DNA of 64,000 bases from Orrella sp037026685 (lineage in GTDB: Bacteria; Pseudomonadota; Gammaproteobacteria; Burkholderiales; Burkholderiaceae_B). The DNA lies in NCBI RefSeq assembly GCF_037026685.1, contig NZ_JBANET010000005.1, positions 186,001 through 250,000 on the forward strand, in the 5' to 3' direction. Made by a program: the position numbers and the translations under genes. A model generated the notes under the pieces. That model did no database searches. It was not told the origin of the DNA and worked only from the letters and a program-made list of their open reading frames with translations. Shown piece after piece: positions 1-8,684 of this stretch; the stretch's first letter is position 1, and every line of letters starts with the position of its first letter.

Positions 1-465
1 CGTGGACATTACTTCGTCGATCAGGTAGTAGTCGAAATCGAAGGCCATGCTCAGGCCGAAAGCCAAGCGGGAGCGCATGCCGGACGAATAGGTGCGCACC
101 GGCTCGTCGAACCAATGGCCTATTTCAGCGAAGTCGATAACGGACTGCACGATGCGTCGCATGTCCGGTCCTTCCTGGCCATACACCCGGCAAACAAACT
201 TGACGTTATCCCGCCCAGTCAGGCTGCCCTGCAAACCTCCGCTCAGACCCACAGGCCAGGAGATGCTCCGGTCTGTCACGATGACTCCCGAGTCTGGCAC
301 ATCCACGCCTGAAAGCAGGCGCATGAATGTGGATTTGCCGGCGCCGTTTCTGCCGATCAGCCCAATGTTCTTCCTGGGGGGAACGGTAAGGTTGAGGTTT
401 CGGAATACATACTTGCGCCCGCTCTTTGTCAGGTAGGACTTCGTCAGATTCTTGACTTCGAACAT
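1..465 (-). CDS. kpsT: Polysaccharide ABC exporter ATP-binding subunit, KpsT/Wzt type (3' end off the window)
   Basis: This is the nucleotide-binding subunit that powers export of a finished, lipid-linked polysaccharide through the inner-membrane KpsM channel. The frame starts at an ATG at 465 and reads without a stop to the left edge, giving about 155 residues. Visible are the Walker A loop GRNGAGKST (residues 38-46), the ABC signature YSSGMRSRL (about 110-118) and a Walker B-like LIDEVMST at the truncation. The YSSGM signature is typical of the KpsT/BexA/Wzt subfamily. It lies 6 nt after kpsM, in the same operon. The C-terminus is not visible, so a Wzt-style glycan-binding domain cannot be excluded. 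Confidence 0.88.
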   Translation of the reverse strand, partial: MFEVKNLTKSYLTKSGRKYVFRNLNLTVPPRKNIGLIGRNGAGKSTFMRLLSGVDVPDSGVIVTDRSISWPVGLSGGLQGSLTGRDNVKFVCRVYGQEGPDMRRIVQSVIDFAEIGHWFDEPVRTYSSGMRSRLAFGLSMAFDFDYYLIDEVMST

Positions 466-471
466 GGCGGC

Positions 472-1266
472 TTATACCCCCGTAATGGCAAGCAGCTTCA
501 GCTTGCGGACCCGGTACAGTCCGAGACCGATGAACAGCGCCGCGAGCGTGCAGGCAAAGACATAGGCCGGAGAGGTCTGCGGAATCGGTTCGTAGTGCGG
601 GAATACGAACGTCCTGAGCAGCTCGATGATGTGCAGATAGGGGTTCCAGGTCAGGTAGGGAATAATGGCGGGTGACATGTGGGAAGGTGGATAGACGACC
701 CCGGAGATGAAGTACAGCGGCAGGAATAGCATGCGGATGATATTGCGGACGTCCGGAGCCGCGTTGGTCACGATGGCGAGTATGACGCCCAGGCCGAAGC
801 TGAACGCGATGCCCGCAGCAAGAGTCAGCATCCATTCGAGCGGCTGCGAGATCCGCATATCGAACCCGTACCAAGCAAAGCCCGCCGTGACCAGGATATA
901 GACGGAACTGGTAATGCAGAACTGCATGAGGGCGCGCGCAATGAAGGTATCGAGCGGCATGATTTGCTTGTAGGCAAATAGGGCTCGATTGGCATTGACC
1001 CCTTCCATGACCAGCAGGCAGATGCCGCGAAACAGAATGAAGGGCGCCACCGCTACCAGCAGGAATACAGGGTAGGGAATATCATGGAAGTCAGCCCGGT
1101 TGCGCAAAATGCCCATCAGCACCGTGAACATGATCAGGTGCAGCAAAGGCTCGGCAATCATCCAGAACGCGCCCATGCGCCGTTGGCCGAAGCGCGTGCG
1201 CATTTCCCTCAGCACCAGCGCAAAAATAACCGAGCGAGTAATGTCTATTGGCGACCGGAATTTCAA
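472..1266 (-). CDS. kpsM: Polysaccharide ABC exporter permease, KpsM type
   Basis: This inner-membrane ABC-2 permease of 264 aa should form the export channel with KpsT. The N-terminus has the family pattern LREMRTRFGQRRMGAFW, followed by about six hydrophobic segments. The length matches KpsM (about 260 aa). The start codon is TTG at 1266. An in-frame stop lies just upstream, and the next in-frame ATG would remove the conserved N-terminal segment, so TTG is the best choice. The gene follows DUF1501 on the same strand and precedes kpsT by 6 nt, which implies co-transcription with the rhamnose genes. Confidence 0.85.
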   Translation of the reverse strand: MKFRSPIDITRSVIFALVLREMRTRFGQRRMGAFWMIAEPLLHLIMFTVLMGILRNRADFHDIPYPVFLLVAVAPFILFRGICLLVMEGVNANRALFAYKQIMPLDTFIARALMQFCITSSVYILVTAGFAWYGFDMRISQPLEWMLTLAAGIAFSFGLGVILAIVTNAAPDVRNIIRMLFLPLYFISGVVYPPSHMSPAIIPYLTWNPYLHIIELLRTFVFPHYEPIPQTSPAYVFACTLAALFIGLGLYRVRKLKLLAITGV

Positions 1267-1314
1267 GATTTGCGGATCCGATAATCTTAGTCAAAAGGGC
1301 GGACGGGCAGCAGC

Positions 1315-2496
1315 TCAGAGGATGGCCAGGTCCACCGGTCTGCTGCCTGGAAATATCGAGGCAAGCTGGTCGGCGTTCAAGGAATACATCTTCTGGAACA
1401 TTCCGCCCAGCACCGAACGGTACTCATTCAAGACGGGGTAATCCCGTTTGTCGACCAAGGTCTTGTCAGAGAGCTGGGTTTGCTCGCCAGCGAGGCGGCC
1501 GCCGTTTACCTTGCCGCCAAGCACCCAGTAGTTGGTTCCCCGGCCGTGGTCGGTTCCCTTGGAGCCGTTTTCGTGAAAGGTGCGGCCGAACTCGCTCAGG
1601 ACAATCACGACGGTGTTGTCCCAATGCGGGCCCATTTGCTCGGCAAAGTGGCGCAGGCCATTGCCCAGTTGCGAGAATCGGCTCGCCAGCACCCCGGTGG
1701 CTCCTCCTTGGGCGACATGCGTGTCCCAGCCGCCGATATCGAGAAAGCCGACGCTGAACTCTTCCCGCATCAATTGCGCGACTCGGCCGATCTGCCGATC
1801 CAGCGCGCTGGTCGAGATGGCGTTGCCGTTGGCCTCGCGCATTTCCTTGCGTAGTCCCTGTCCCGCGTCACCCATCAGCCTAAGCCCTTCTTCCACCTCG
1901 TTGCCGAGGTCCGAGGCTGCGTACATCTCCCGCAGCGCCTGGGTCTGGCGGTTGCTATATCGATTCTGGCTGTCGCTCAGTGCGACATTGGGTACTTGCA
2001 GGTCTCCGCGGAATATGGTGGGCAGGTTGCTGGTGAAGGACACCGGGCGCTCCTTGCGGGAACTCAGTGCCTGCGCCAGCCGGTTCATGAAACCGGTGTT
2101 GATCGCTTCCCGGTCCTTGGCCTCGCCCAGCTCCATGATCATCTGGGTTTCGAAATGGCTACGGGAAGTGTTCTGGCTCCCGGCAAAAGGCACGAAGACG
2201 AGCTGCTTCCTTTCATACAAAGGGAGCAGGCTCTTGGAGAGCGCCGGGTGCAGCCCCCAGCCGTCGTCCAGCGGCAGCGCTGAACGTTGACCCTTGCCTG
2301 GGGGAGCAATCGCTATGTTGGGGCGCGATTCGTAATAGAAGTCGCTTTCTACTGGAACCAGTAGGCTTGCGGCATCGTAGGCGCCGCGAAGAAACACGAC
2401 AAGCAGCTTGGTTTCGGTCGGCGCGGCGTAGAGCTTGCCTCCGATCGCGCAGACGGAGGTGGCTGCCAGCAGGCGCAGAAGGTCTCGTCGATTCAT
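1315..2496 (-). CDS. DUF1501 (sulfatase/alkaline-phosphatase-like) exported protein
   Basis: This 393-aa protein begins with a Tat-like signal (MNRRDLLRLLAA, then a hydrophobic stretch ending near LYAAP), so a folded metal-bound protein in the periplasm is likely. Motifs that recur in the family are GWDTH (256-260), SEFGRT (301-306) and TDHGRG (315-320). They look like the metal-site elements of the alkaline phosphatase/sulfatase superfamily. No substrate is known for DUF1501. It follows the DUF1800 gene by 9 nt; the two families are commonly paired. What is odd is the location, inside a polysaccharide synthesis and export operon. A role in modifying or releasing the glycan is an inference only. 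Confidence 0.82.
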   Translation of the reverse strand: MNRRDLLRLLAATSVCAIGGKLYAAPTETKLLVVFLRGAYDAASLLVPVESDFYYESRPNIAIAPPGKGQRSALPLDDGWGLHPALSKSLLPLYERKQLVFVPFAGSQNTSRSHFETQMIMELGEAKDREAINTGFMNRLAQALSSRKERPVSFTSNLPTIFRGDLQVPNVALSDSQNRYSNRQTQALREMYAASDLGNEVEEGLRLMGDAGQGLRKEMREANGNAISTSALDRQIGRVAQLMREEFSVGFLDIGGWDTHVAQGGATGVLASRFSQLGNGLRHFAEQMGPHWDNTVVIVLSEFGRTFHENGSKGTDHGRGTNYWVLGGKVNGGRLAGEQTQLSDKTLVDKRDYPVLNEYRSVLGGMFQKMYSLNADQLASIFPGSRPVDLAIL

Positions 2497-2505
2497 TGAG
2501 CTCTC

Positions 2506-4047
2506 CTATCGATACATGAACTCAGGAGATGCCAGCAGGTAAGTATTCCACTCCCTGGCTGTTTTGGCGCCTTTCAGGACATCGAGGGTCTTGCTCCCGA
2601 AAAGAACGTGCAGGCTGTCCTTGAAAAACGCGTCGTTCAGGCTGATGGGCTGCTGCTTGCCCTCCAGCGTATCGCCGTAGATACCCTGTGGTCCGTCCAT
2701 GGCCAACGACCGGGCAAGCTGCAACCGGGCTGCCATCTGGCCGGATCCGGACCATTCTGCTTGCATCAGAGGGTAGCCATCAGGCGTGGGCCTGCCATAG
2801 TAGCCCTGGTTGGCCTGGACCAGCACCCGCAATATCGGCTCGGCATCCTGGATGGCAGGCGCTGCATGCATGCGCAGCCTGACCGCCGACAAGACATAAT
2901 GCACCGGGTCCTTGAACTTGCCTTGGGCCAGCGATAGCTGGAATTCCTCGCTGTCGAACAGTGCGCCCAGCACTTGTGCAATATCCCCACCGCTTTGAGC
3001 AAAGCGTCGGGCCAGTTTGTCAGTCAGGGAGTCGCTGGGTGTGGTCGGCAAAAAGTATGTTGCCATCTTGCGGGAAATGAAGGTCGCCGTGGCCGGATGC
3101 CCGCATAGAATGTCCAGGGCCTCGGTCAGGCCTTCCGGGCCTGCCTGGCGGATCTCTTTGCCCAACAGCTTTTTCGGCGCATCGTCATGCAGGCTGGGAT
3201 AGAACACCTGGACACCGTTCTTGACGGGAGGCCGGCTCCCAGGGTTTCTTTCCGCCGCTTTGCGCGATACGGGATCGTCAATGGTAAAGCCAGTAAGTAC
3301 GCGCGCGAGTTCTTGAACGTCTTTCTGCGTATAGCCCCCGTCTACACCAAGGGTATGCAACTCCATGAGTTCGCGAGCGTAGTTTTCATTGGAACTGCCT
3401 CTGTAATTGCGCACATTGTCCAGGTAGGACAGCATGGCCGGGCTGTACACCACAGCCGTCAGCAGATCCTGGAACCTGCCCAGTGCCCGGGGGCGGATTG
3501 CCGCAGCCTCGAGTTCGGGGACCAGCAGTCCAGTCAGACGCACGCTGCGATAAACGCTGAAGTGATTGAGCCAGAACCATGTCATGGCTTCGTTGAGCTG
3601 GTTGGGCGAGTGTATCGCGTATATCACTGCGCGCTGTGCGCTCTGATCGGCGGCGCGCAGGACTTCCTGCCTCAATCTGCGCCCCTCGGCCATCCGTTTC
3701 TCGCCGCGAGGCATTTTCTGCATTCGGGCCTCGCGCTCCAGATAGCCGGCGAGCCGCTGCTCGGCTGGCCGGTTGATCAGTTCCAGCGACGCCAGATGCC
3801 GGCGGCTCGCCTCGGGCAAGGAGACGCGCAGGTCGGGTTTGAGCTGGCGAGCCAGGAAGGCGTCTCTGCCCTCGGCGCGCAGTCGCTGGAAGTCGTCCTT
3901 CGATATTCCCCATGAAATGCGGTTCAGAAGGGACAGGTCCGATTTCAGCGACGATGCATCATTGGCTTGCGTTGCCCACGCCACAGGCAACTTCGCCGTC
4001 CAGGCGCTTGCCAATGCCAGGGTGAACAAGCGGCGAGCGGGATTCAT
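2506..4047 (-). CDS. DUF1800 family exported protein
   Basis: This protein of 513 aa carries an N-terminal signal sequence (MNPARRLFTLALASAWTAK). The frame is open further upstream to 4266, but that would run through rfbC; the ATG at 4047 leaves a 7-nt gap to rfbC and places the signal peptide at the start. Characteristic DUF1800 stretches are MTWFWLNHFSVY (about 200) and NENYARELMELHTLGV, then YTQKDVQELARVLTGF (about 270-305). The biochemical function is unknown. It is paired with the downstream DUF1501 gene and sits between the rhamnose genes and kpsM. Confidence 0.82.
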   Translation of the reverse strand: MNPARRLFTLALASAWTAKLPVAWATQANDASSLKSDLSLLNRISWGISKDDFQRLRAEGRDAFLARQLKPDLRVSLPEASRRHLASLELINRPAEQRLAGYLEREARMQKMPRGEKRMAEGRRLRQEVLRAADQSAQRAVIYAIHSPNQLNEAMTWFWLNHFSVYRSVRLTGLLVPELEAAAIRPRALGRFQDLLTAVVYSPAMLSYLDNVRNYRGSSNENYARELMELHTLGVDGGYTQKDVQELARVLTGFTIDDPVSRKAAERNPGSRPPVKNGVQVFYPSLHDDAPKKLLGKEIRQAGPEGLTEALDILCGHPATATFISRKMATYFLPTTPSDSLTDKLARRFAQSGGDIAQVLGALFDSEEFQLSLAQGKFKDPVHYVLSAVRLRMHAAPAIQDAEPILRVLVQANQGYYGRPTPDGYPLMQAEWSGSGQMAARLQLARSLAMDGPQGIYGDTLEGKQQPISLNDAFFKDSLHVLFGSKTLDVLKGAKTAREWNTYLLASPEFMYR

Positions 4048-4054
4048 GGCGATC

Positions 4055-4621
4055 TCACGGCCGGGCTGGCTGCCCGTCGTATTCCGCAACAAACTGCGCC
4101 AGCATTGGCGCGGCCCGGTCCTTGTCCGAGAGGATCGGCGGCAAGTCAGGCCAGTCGATCCCCAGCTCAGGGTCGTTCCAGGCGATCGATCGCTCCAGGT
4201 CCCTGAACCAGTAGTCAGTGGTCTTGTACAGAAAGTCGGCTGTATCCGAGATGACAAGAAAGCCATGAGCCAGGCCTTCGGGTATCCAGAACTGCCGCTT
4301 GTTATGTTCGGAGAGCACCACTGCGACCCACTTGCCGTAACTCGGCGAGCCTTTTCGTACGTCTACCGCCACGTCGAAGACTTCACCGCTGGTCACACGC
4401 ACCAGCTTTCCTTGAGGGTGCGGCGGTAATTGAAGGTGCAGGCCGCGCAACACTCCCCTGCGGGAACGGGAGTGATTGTCCTGAACGAAGGAAACCGGGC
4501 GTCCTATGGCCTGCTCGAATGCGGCCTGGTTGAAGCTCTCCATGAAGAACCCCCGCTCGTCGCCGAACACTGCGGGTTCGATGATCTTGACATCGGCAAT
4601 GGCTGTATCGAGGACTTTCAT
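4055..4621 (-). CDS. rfbC: dTDP-4-dehydrorhamnose 3,5-epimerase
   Basis: RfbC/RmlC makes dTDP-4-keto-L-rhamnose, the third step from dTDP-glucose to dTDP-L-rhamnose in the cytoplasm. At 188 aa it is the usual length. The cupin core is visible: ERGFFMESF near the start, the catalytic-His motif GVLRGLHLQ (about 55-63), then the FDVAVDVRKGSPSYG strand and a Tyr-containing FLYKTTDYW. The start overlaps the rfbA stop by 4 nt (ATGA). It is the last rhamnose gene of the operon. Confidence 0.95.
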   Translation of the reverse strand: MKVLDTAIADVKIIEPAVFGDERGFFMESFNQAAFEQAIGRPVSFVQDNHSRSRRGVLRGLHLQLPPHPQGKLVRVTSGEVFDVAVDVRKGSPSYGKWVAVVLSEHNKRQFWIPEGLAHGFLVISDTADFLYKTTDYWFRDLERSIAWNDPELGIDWPDLPPILSDKDRAAPMLAQFVAEYDGQPARP

Positions 4622-5514
4622 CGATAGACTCGTTCGGCCAGTACGTTAAGAAGATATTGGCCATATCCGTTCTTCTGCAGCGGCGCCGCCAGGGTGCTCA
4701 ATTGCTCGGCATCAATAAGGCCGAGCCGATAGGCGATCTCTTCCGGGCAGGCGACCTTCAGGCCTTGCCGGCGTTCGATGGTGGCAATGAAATTGCTGGC
4801 TTCCAGCATCGAATCGTGCGTGCCGGTGTCCAGCCAGGCGTAACCGCGCCCCATGGTCTGGACATCGAGCTGACCGGCCTGGAGATAGTGCAGGTTCACG
4901 TCGGTTATTTCGAGTTCCCCGCGTGAGGATGGCCGCACGTTCTTGGCTATGTCCACGACCTGGTTGTCGTAGAAGTAAAGGCCGGTAATGGCGTAGTGCG
5001 ATTTGGGTTCCTGGGGTTTTTCTTCCAGGCTGATGGCTTTTCCGTGCTCGTTGAACTGGACTACGCCGTAGCGTTCGGGATCGTGCACGCGATAGGCGAA
5101 TACGGTGGCCCCCTTCTCTTGCCCGGCGGCATTTTTCAGCAGTTCCGCAAGGTCGTGGCCGTGAAAAATGTTGTCTCCCAGCACAAGAACGCATGGTGCG
5201 TTGCCCAGGAATTCTTCTGCGATCAGGAAGGCTTGAGCCAGGCCTTCTGGCTTGGCTTGCGTTGCGTAGCTGATGTTCAGCCCCCACGCGTTGCCATCGC
5301 CTAGCAGCATCTCGAAGCGGGGTGTGTCCTGCGGCGTGCTGATGACCAGGATATCCACGACGCCGGCGAGCATAAGGGTGGCCAGGGGGTAGTAGATCAT
5401 TGGCTTGTCATATACCGGCAGCAGCTGCTTGGATACAGCCAGGGTGGACGGGTAGAGGCGAGTCCCGGAGCCGCCGGCCAGAATGATGCCTTTGCGTTTA
5501 GCCATGATGTTCAT
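4618..5514 (-). CDS. rfbA: Glucose-1-phosphate thymidylyltransferase
   Basis: RfbA/RmlA joins dTTP and glucose-1-phosphate to give dTDP-glucose, the entry to the rhamnose pathway. At 298 aa it matches the family. The nucleotide-binding signature GIILAGGSGTRLYPST lies at the N-terminus, followed by KQLLPVYDKPMIYYPL. VLGDNIFHG and a late WLDTGTHDSM are also present. Two ATGs three codons apart (5514 and 5505) could serve as start. Its stop overlaps the rfbC start, and rfbD ends 34 nt upstream. Confidence 0.96.
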   Translation of the reverse strand: MNIMAKRKGIILAGGSGTRLYPSTLAVSKQLLPVYDKPMIYYPLATLMLAGVVDILVISTPQDTPRFEMLLGDGNAWGLNISYATQAKPEGLAQAFLIAEEFLGNAPCVLVLGDNIFHGHDLAELLKNAAGQEKGATVFAYRVHDPERYGVVQFNEHGKAISLEEKPQEPKSHYAITGLYFYDNQVVDIAKNVRPSSRGELEITDVNLHYLQAGQLDVQTMGRGYAWLDTGTHDSMLEASNFIATIERRQGLKVACPEEIAYRLGLIDAEQLSTLAAPLQKNGYGQYLLNVLAERVYR

Positions 5515-5548
5515 GTGGTTGAGGAAAATGCGCGCATAGCGGTCGCGC

Positions 5549-6460
5549 CTAGGCGGCCGTGATCAACGCAAATACTTGGCGAACGCCTGTCTCCCAGCTT
5601 GGCAGATGCAGATGGAAGCTCTCGCGCAATTTGCGTGTGTCCAGTCTGGAGTTGAATGGACGTTGAGCGGGCAAGGGATAGGCGCTGGTTGGAATGGCTT
5701 CTATGGCCTGCGGAGCTACTTTAAGCCGAAGGCCGGCCTGTTGGGCTAGCGTGGCAACCATCAGGGCGTACCCATGCCAAGTGGTTTCGCCATCGGCTGC
5801 TAGGTGATACGTACCGAATGGAAAATCGGTTACAGCATGGCGGTTTGCCAGAAAACGGGACGACACTTGCGCGGTGATATCGGCGATGAGGCTTGCTGCG
5901 GTTGGGGCGCCGTGCTGATCGGCAACGATCTTCAGCGAATCGCGCTGTTGCACCAGTCTCAATGCGGTTTTCAGGAAATTGGCGCCGTGCGCGCCAAACA
6001 CCCAGCTGGTGCGGAATATGAGATGACGGGGGCAGACGCTTCGTACCTCGATCTCGCCGGCGAGTTTGCTGCGGCCATAGCTGGACAAGGGATTGGTCGG
6101 ATCGGTTTCGCTGTAGAGACCTTGCTTGCGGCCATCGAAGACGTAGTCGGTCGAGTAGTGAACCATCAGCGCGTTCAGCGCAGCTGCTTCCTCGGCAAGG
6201 ACGCCCGGAGCCTTGCCGTTGACGAGTTGCGCCAGTTCCGCTTCGTCTTCTGCCTTGTCGACGGCAGTATAGGCGGCGGCGTTGACGATCACGTCGGGCT
6301 GCACTCGGCGCACGACGGCCCGCAGGCTGTCCGGCCGTGAGAGGTCTGCATCTTGCCGACCAAGGGCGACAACGTTGCCGAGTACGGCCAAACTGCGTTG
6401 CAATTCGAAGCCGAGTTGGCCGGTCTTGCCGATGAGAAGAAACGTGGGGAGGGACGTCAT
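5549..6460 (-). CDS. rfbD: dTDP-4-dehydrorhamnose reductase
   Basis: RfbD/RmlD is the NAD(P)H-dependent last step giving dTDP-L-rhamnose. From the ATG at 6460 the product is 303 aa. It has an extended-SDR fold with the glycine motif GKTGQLG near the N-terminus, YSTDYVFDG, and the catalytic Tyr/Lys in YGRSKLAGE. The open frame reaches further upstream, but the ATG at 6460 overlaps the rfbB stop by one base (TGATG) and fits the family N-terminus. The rfbBDAC order is common in Gram-negative polysaccharide loci. Confidence 0.95.
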   Translation of the reverse strand: MTSLPTFLLIGKTGQLGFELQRSLAVLGNVVALGRQDADLSRPDSLRAVVRRVQPDVIVNAAAYTAVDKAEDEAELAQLVNGKAPGVLAEEAAALNALMVHYSTDYVFDGRKQGLYSETDPTNPLSSYGRSKLAGEIEVRSVCPRHLIFRTSWVFGAHGANFLKTALRLVQQRDSLKIVADQHGAPTAASLIADITAQVSSRFLANRHAVTDFPFGTYHLAADGETTWHGYALMVATLAQQAGLRLKVAPQAIEAIPTSAYPLPAQRPFNSRLDTRKLRESFHLHLPSWETGVRQVFALITAA

Positions 6461-7521
6461 CAGGTTCCGTATTGTTTGTGGACCCAGTCCCGATAGTCGC
6501 CGCTGATCACATCCTTGGCCCAGCCCGGATTGTCCAGGTACCACTGTACCGTTTTACGGATTCCTGATTCAAACGTCTCAGCCGGTTTCCATCCCAGTTC
6601 CCGCTCTATTTTGCTGGCGTCGATGGCATAGCGTTTGTCGTGCCCAGGGCGGTCTTTCACGAAAGTAATCTGTTCGGAGTAGGACTTTCCGTCGGCGCGC
6701 GGGGCGTTCTCGTCCAGGAGGCCGCAGATTGTACGGACTACTTCGAGATTGGTCTTTTCGTTGCAACCGCCGATGTTATAGGTCTGCCCGGGGACGCCCG
6801 CTTCCAGCACTCTTCTTATTGCACTGCAATGATCCCTTACGTACAGCCAATCGCGAATCTGCTGGCCGTCGCCGTAGACAGGCAAGGATTTGCCGGCCAG
6901 CGCGTTCAGGATCATCAGCGGAATGAGCTTCTCTGGAAAATGGTACGGGCCGTAGTTGTTGGAGCAGTTGGTCGTCAGTACGGGCAGTCCATAAGTATGG
7001 TGCCAGGCGCGGACCAGATGGTCGGAGGCGGCCTTGGAAGCCGAATATGGGCTATTGGGTTCGTAGCGATGGTTTTCGGTAAAGGCGGGTGCGCCGGGCG
7101 CCAGGCTGCCGTAGACTTCGTCGGTCGAGACATGCAGGAAGCGGAAGGCTGCCTGCGGTTCGGCATCCAGCCCCTTCCAGTAGGCCAGCGCCGCCTCCAG
7201 CAAGGTGAAGACCCCGATGATGTTGGTCTGGATGAACTCCCCTGGGCCCAGGATGGACCGGTCGACATGCGACTCGGCGGCAAAGTTGACAATGGCACGC
7301 GGCCGGTACTGGGCGATGAGCTTGTCCATGGCCCCGCGGTCGGCGATGTCCGCGCGAACGAACGCGTGCTGCGTATGATTGGCAAGCGGGGCCAACGTAT
7401 GCAGGTTGCCAGCGTAGGTCAGCTTGTCGACATTGACGATGCGCTCGTTCGACTGGGCGACCCAGTCGAGCACGAAATTTGCGCCGATGAAGCCGGCCCC
7501 GCCGGTCACTAGGATGGTCAT
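6460..7521 (-). CDS. rfbB: dTDP-glucose 4,6-dehydratase
   Basis: RfbB/RmlB converts dTDP-glucose to dTDP-4-keto-6-deoxyglucose. At 353 aa it has TGGAGFIGANF at the N-terminus, the active-site STDEVYGSL, and the catalytic YSASKAASD (Tyr-x3-Lys). It also has the NNYGPYHFPEKLIPLMI stretch typical of RmlB. The ATG at 7521 was chosen because the preceding open codons lack family similarity. It is the first gene of the minus-strand operon rfbBDAC-DUF1800-DUF1501-kpsMT. Confidence 0.96.
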   Translation of the reverse strand: MTILVTGGAGFIGANFVLDWVAQSNERIVNVDKLTYAGNLHTLAPLANHTQHAFVRADIADRGAMDKLIAQYRPRAIVNFAAESHVDRSILGPGEFIQTNIIGVFTLLEAALAYWKGLDAEPQAAFRFLHVSTDEVYGSLAPGAPAFTENHRYEPNSPYSASKAASDHLVRAWHHTYGLPVLTTNCSNNYGPYHFPEKLIPLMILNALAGKSLPVYGDGQQIRDWLYVRDHCSAIRRVLEAGVPGQTYNIGGCNEKTNLEVVRTICGLLDENAPRADGKSYSEQITFVKDRPGHDKRYAIDASKIERELGWKPAETFESGIRKTVQWYLDNPGWAKDVISGDYRDWVHKQYGT

Positions 7522-7808
7522 GGTTGTTCGCTTGCGTGTTCTTGCTTGTTCGAGAGAGCCGTGCCGGCACCGCAATGCGGCCAAAGGCTCAAATTAACGG
7601 CATAAACCGTCGGTATTGTAGTGTTTGGGCACCGCTCCGGGGGGAAAAGTAACCGCGTTATTGCGGTGCAAAAGTATCAAATCATCAAATTTTAAGAAGC
7701 ATTTCCGGCTATTTCCTAGGCATATCAGTAGATCCCGATTTCTTTCGTTACTTGTCCACAAACTCTGCGGTATTTCATGTTGCACTGCGGGAAGAAAAAC
7801 GTAGCAAT
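7522..7808. promoter_or_regulatory. Divergent AT-rich intergenic region between rfbB and the ParB-like gene
   Basis: This 287-nt spacer is far more AT-rich than its surroundings, especially 7660-7750. It should contain the promoter of the minus-strand polysaccharide operon and that of the plus-strand gene. A TACAAT hexamer on the minus strand near 7620 is a possible -10 for rfbB but lacks a convincing -35. A small inverted repeat (ACCGC, 6-nt loop, GCGGT) lies at about 7651-7668. I found no classical JUMPstart/ops element. Confidence 0.4.
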
Positions 7809-8684
7809 ATGGTAAGAAATGTTGCCCATGGCGTGGCCCGGCGCGCTTTGCACGGCGAGATCGGGTGGTCGCAATATGTCCAGGCCCGGCTGCTGCGTCT
7901 GGCTGCCGCCGTCACGAGCTGCCGGTATCGGTCCGACGTCCGGTTCCAGCGGTCGCTGGAGGCCATAGCGCTGCCTAGCACGAAGGTCCGCCTGGCCTCG
8001 CACCCTCTGTGGGCGCAAGCCTGTTTGGGACCTCTGCAAGGGCGGCTGTCCCCGGTGCAACTGCGCAAGGAATTGACCGACTGGGTCTGTGGGCAAGGCC
8101 GCCCGCGCCATACGCTCAATGCCTTCGTGGCGGATGGGGACTGGTCTGCCTTGCTCGTCGGCGTCGATAGCCTGCCCGTGTTCGTCGAGGCGCAGCAATT
8201 GTTGGACAGCGGCATGGACTACCGGCGTATGCCGATTTATGAGCAGATGATCAAGGCTATGCGCGAGGGCCGGCCGGCGCGTCGCCAACAGCGAAGGCTC
8301 GATTCGGCCCTGGCTATCGACCAGTACTTCGAGCGCTACGTACGGCTGTTCCTGTCGATACAGCGCCATGGCATGCTGGCTCCAGCGTATCCTGTCCTCA
8401 GCCATCCTTGGCGCATGGGCACGGGCATCGGCGTGGCGATGGGGCCGGATGGGCAGTGGGTAAAGCTGCCGGGCGCCAAGCATCGTGTGGCCATCGCTCA
8501 GGCACTGGGATTGCCGCATATCCCGGTACAGCTGGGCATGGTGCATGGCGAGGCGATTCGCCGGATGATGCGCGATCAGCAGACGAGCGTCGTGCCGGCG
8601 TTGCGCGAGTTGGTCGCCCGGTTCCGTTGCGGAATGCATCCTTTTCGGGACGCGGCCTGCCCGCTGCCCGCCAAGTCGGATTAA
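7809..8684 (+). CDS. ParB/sulfiredoxin-fold-like protein of unknown function
   Basis: This 291-aa protein counts from the ATG at 7809; a TTG 19 codons upstream (7752) is an alternative. The C-terminal third carries DGQWVKLPGAKHRVAIAQA then LGLPHIPVQL, which resembles the G-x-H-R-x3-A-x-LG-x-x-x-IPV pattern of ParB-type nuclease/sulfiredoxin-fold domains. No partition genes or HTH are apparent. The N-terminal 200 residues are basic and unrecognised. It is alone on the plus strand between two minus-strand polysaccharide operons, and its end overlaps the glycosyltransferase end by 4 nt. Related proteins may occur in glycan clusters, but function cannot be inferred. Confidence 0.6.
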   Translation: MVRNVAHGVARRALHGEIGWSQYVQARLLRLAAAVTSCRYRSDVRFQRSLEAIALPSTKVRLASHPLWAQACLGPLQGRLSPVQLRKELTDWVCGQGRPRHTLNAFVADGDWSALLVGVDSLPVFVEAQQLLDSGMDYRRMPIYEQMIKAMREGRPARRQQRRLDSALAIDQYFERYVRLFLSIQRHGMLAPAYPVLSHPWRMGTGIGVAMGPDGQWVKLPGAKHRVAIAQALGLPHIPVQLGMVHGEAIRRMMRDQQTSVVPALRELVARFRCGMHPFRDAACPLPAKSD

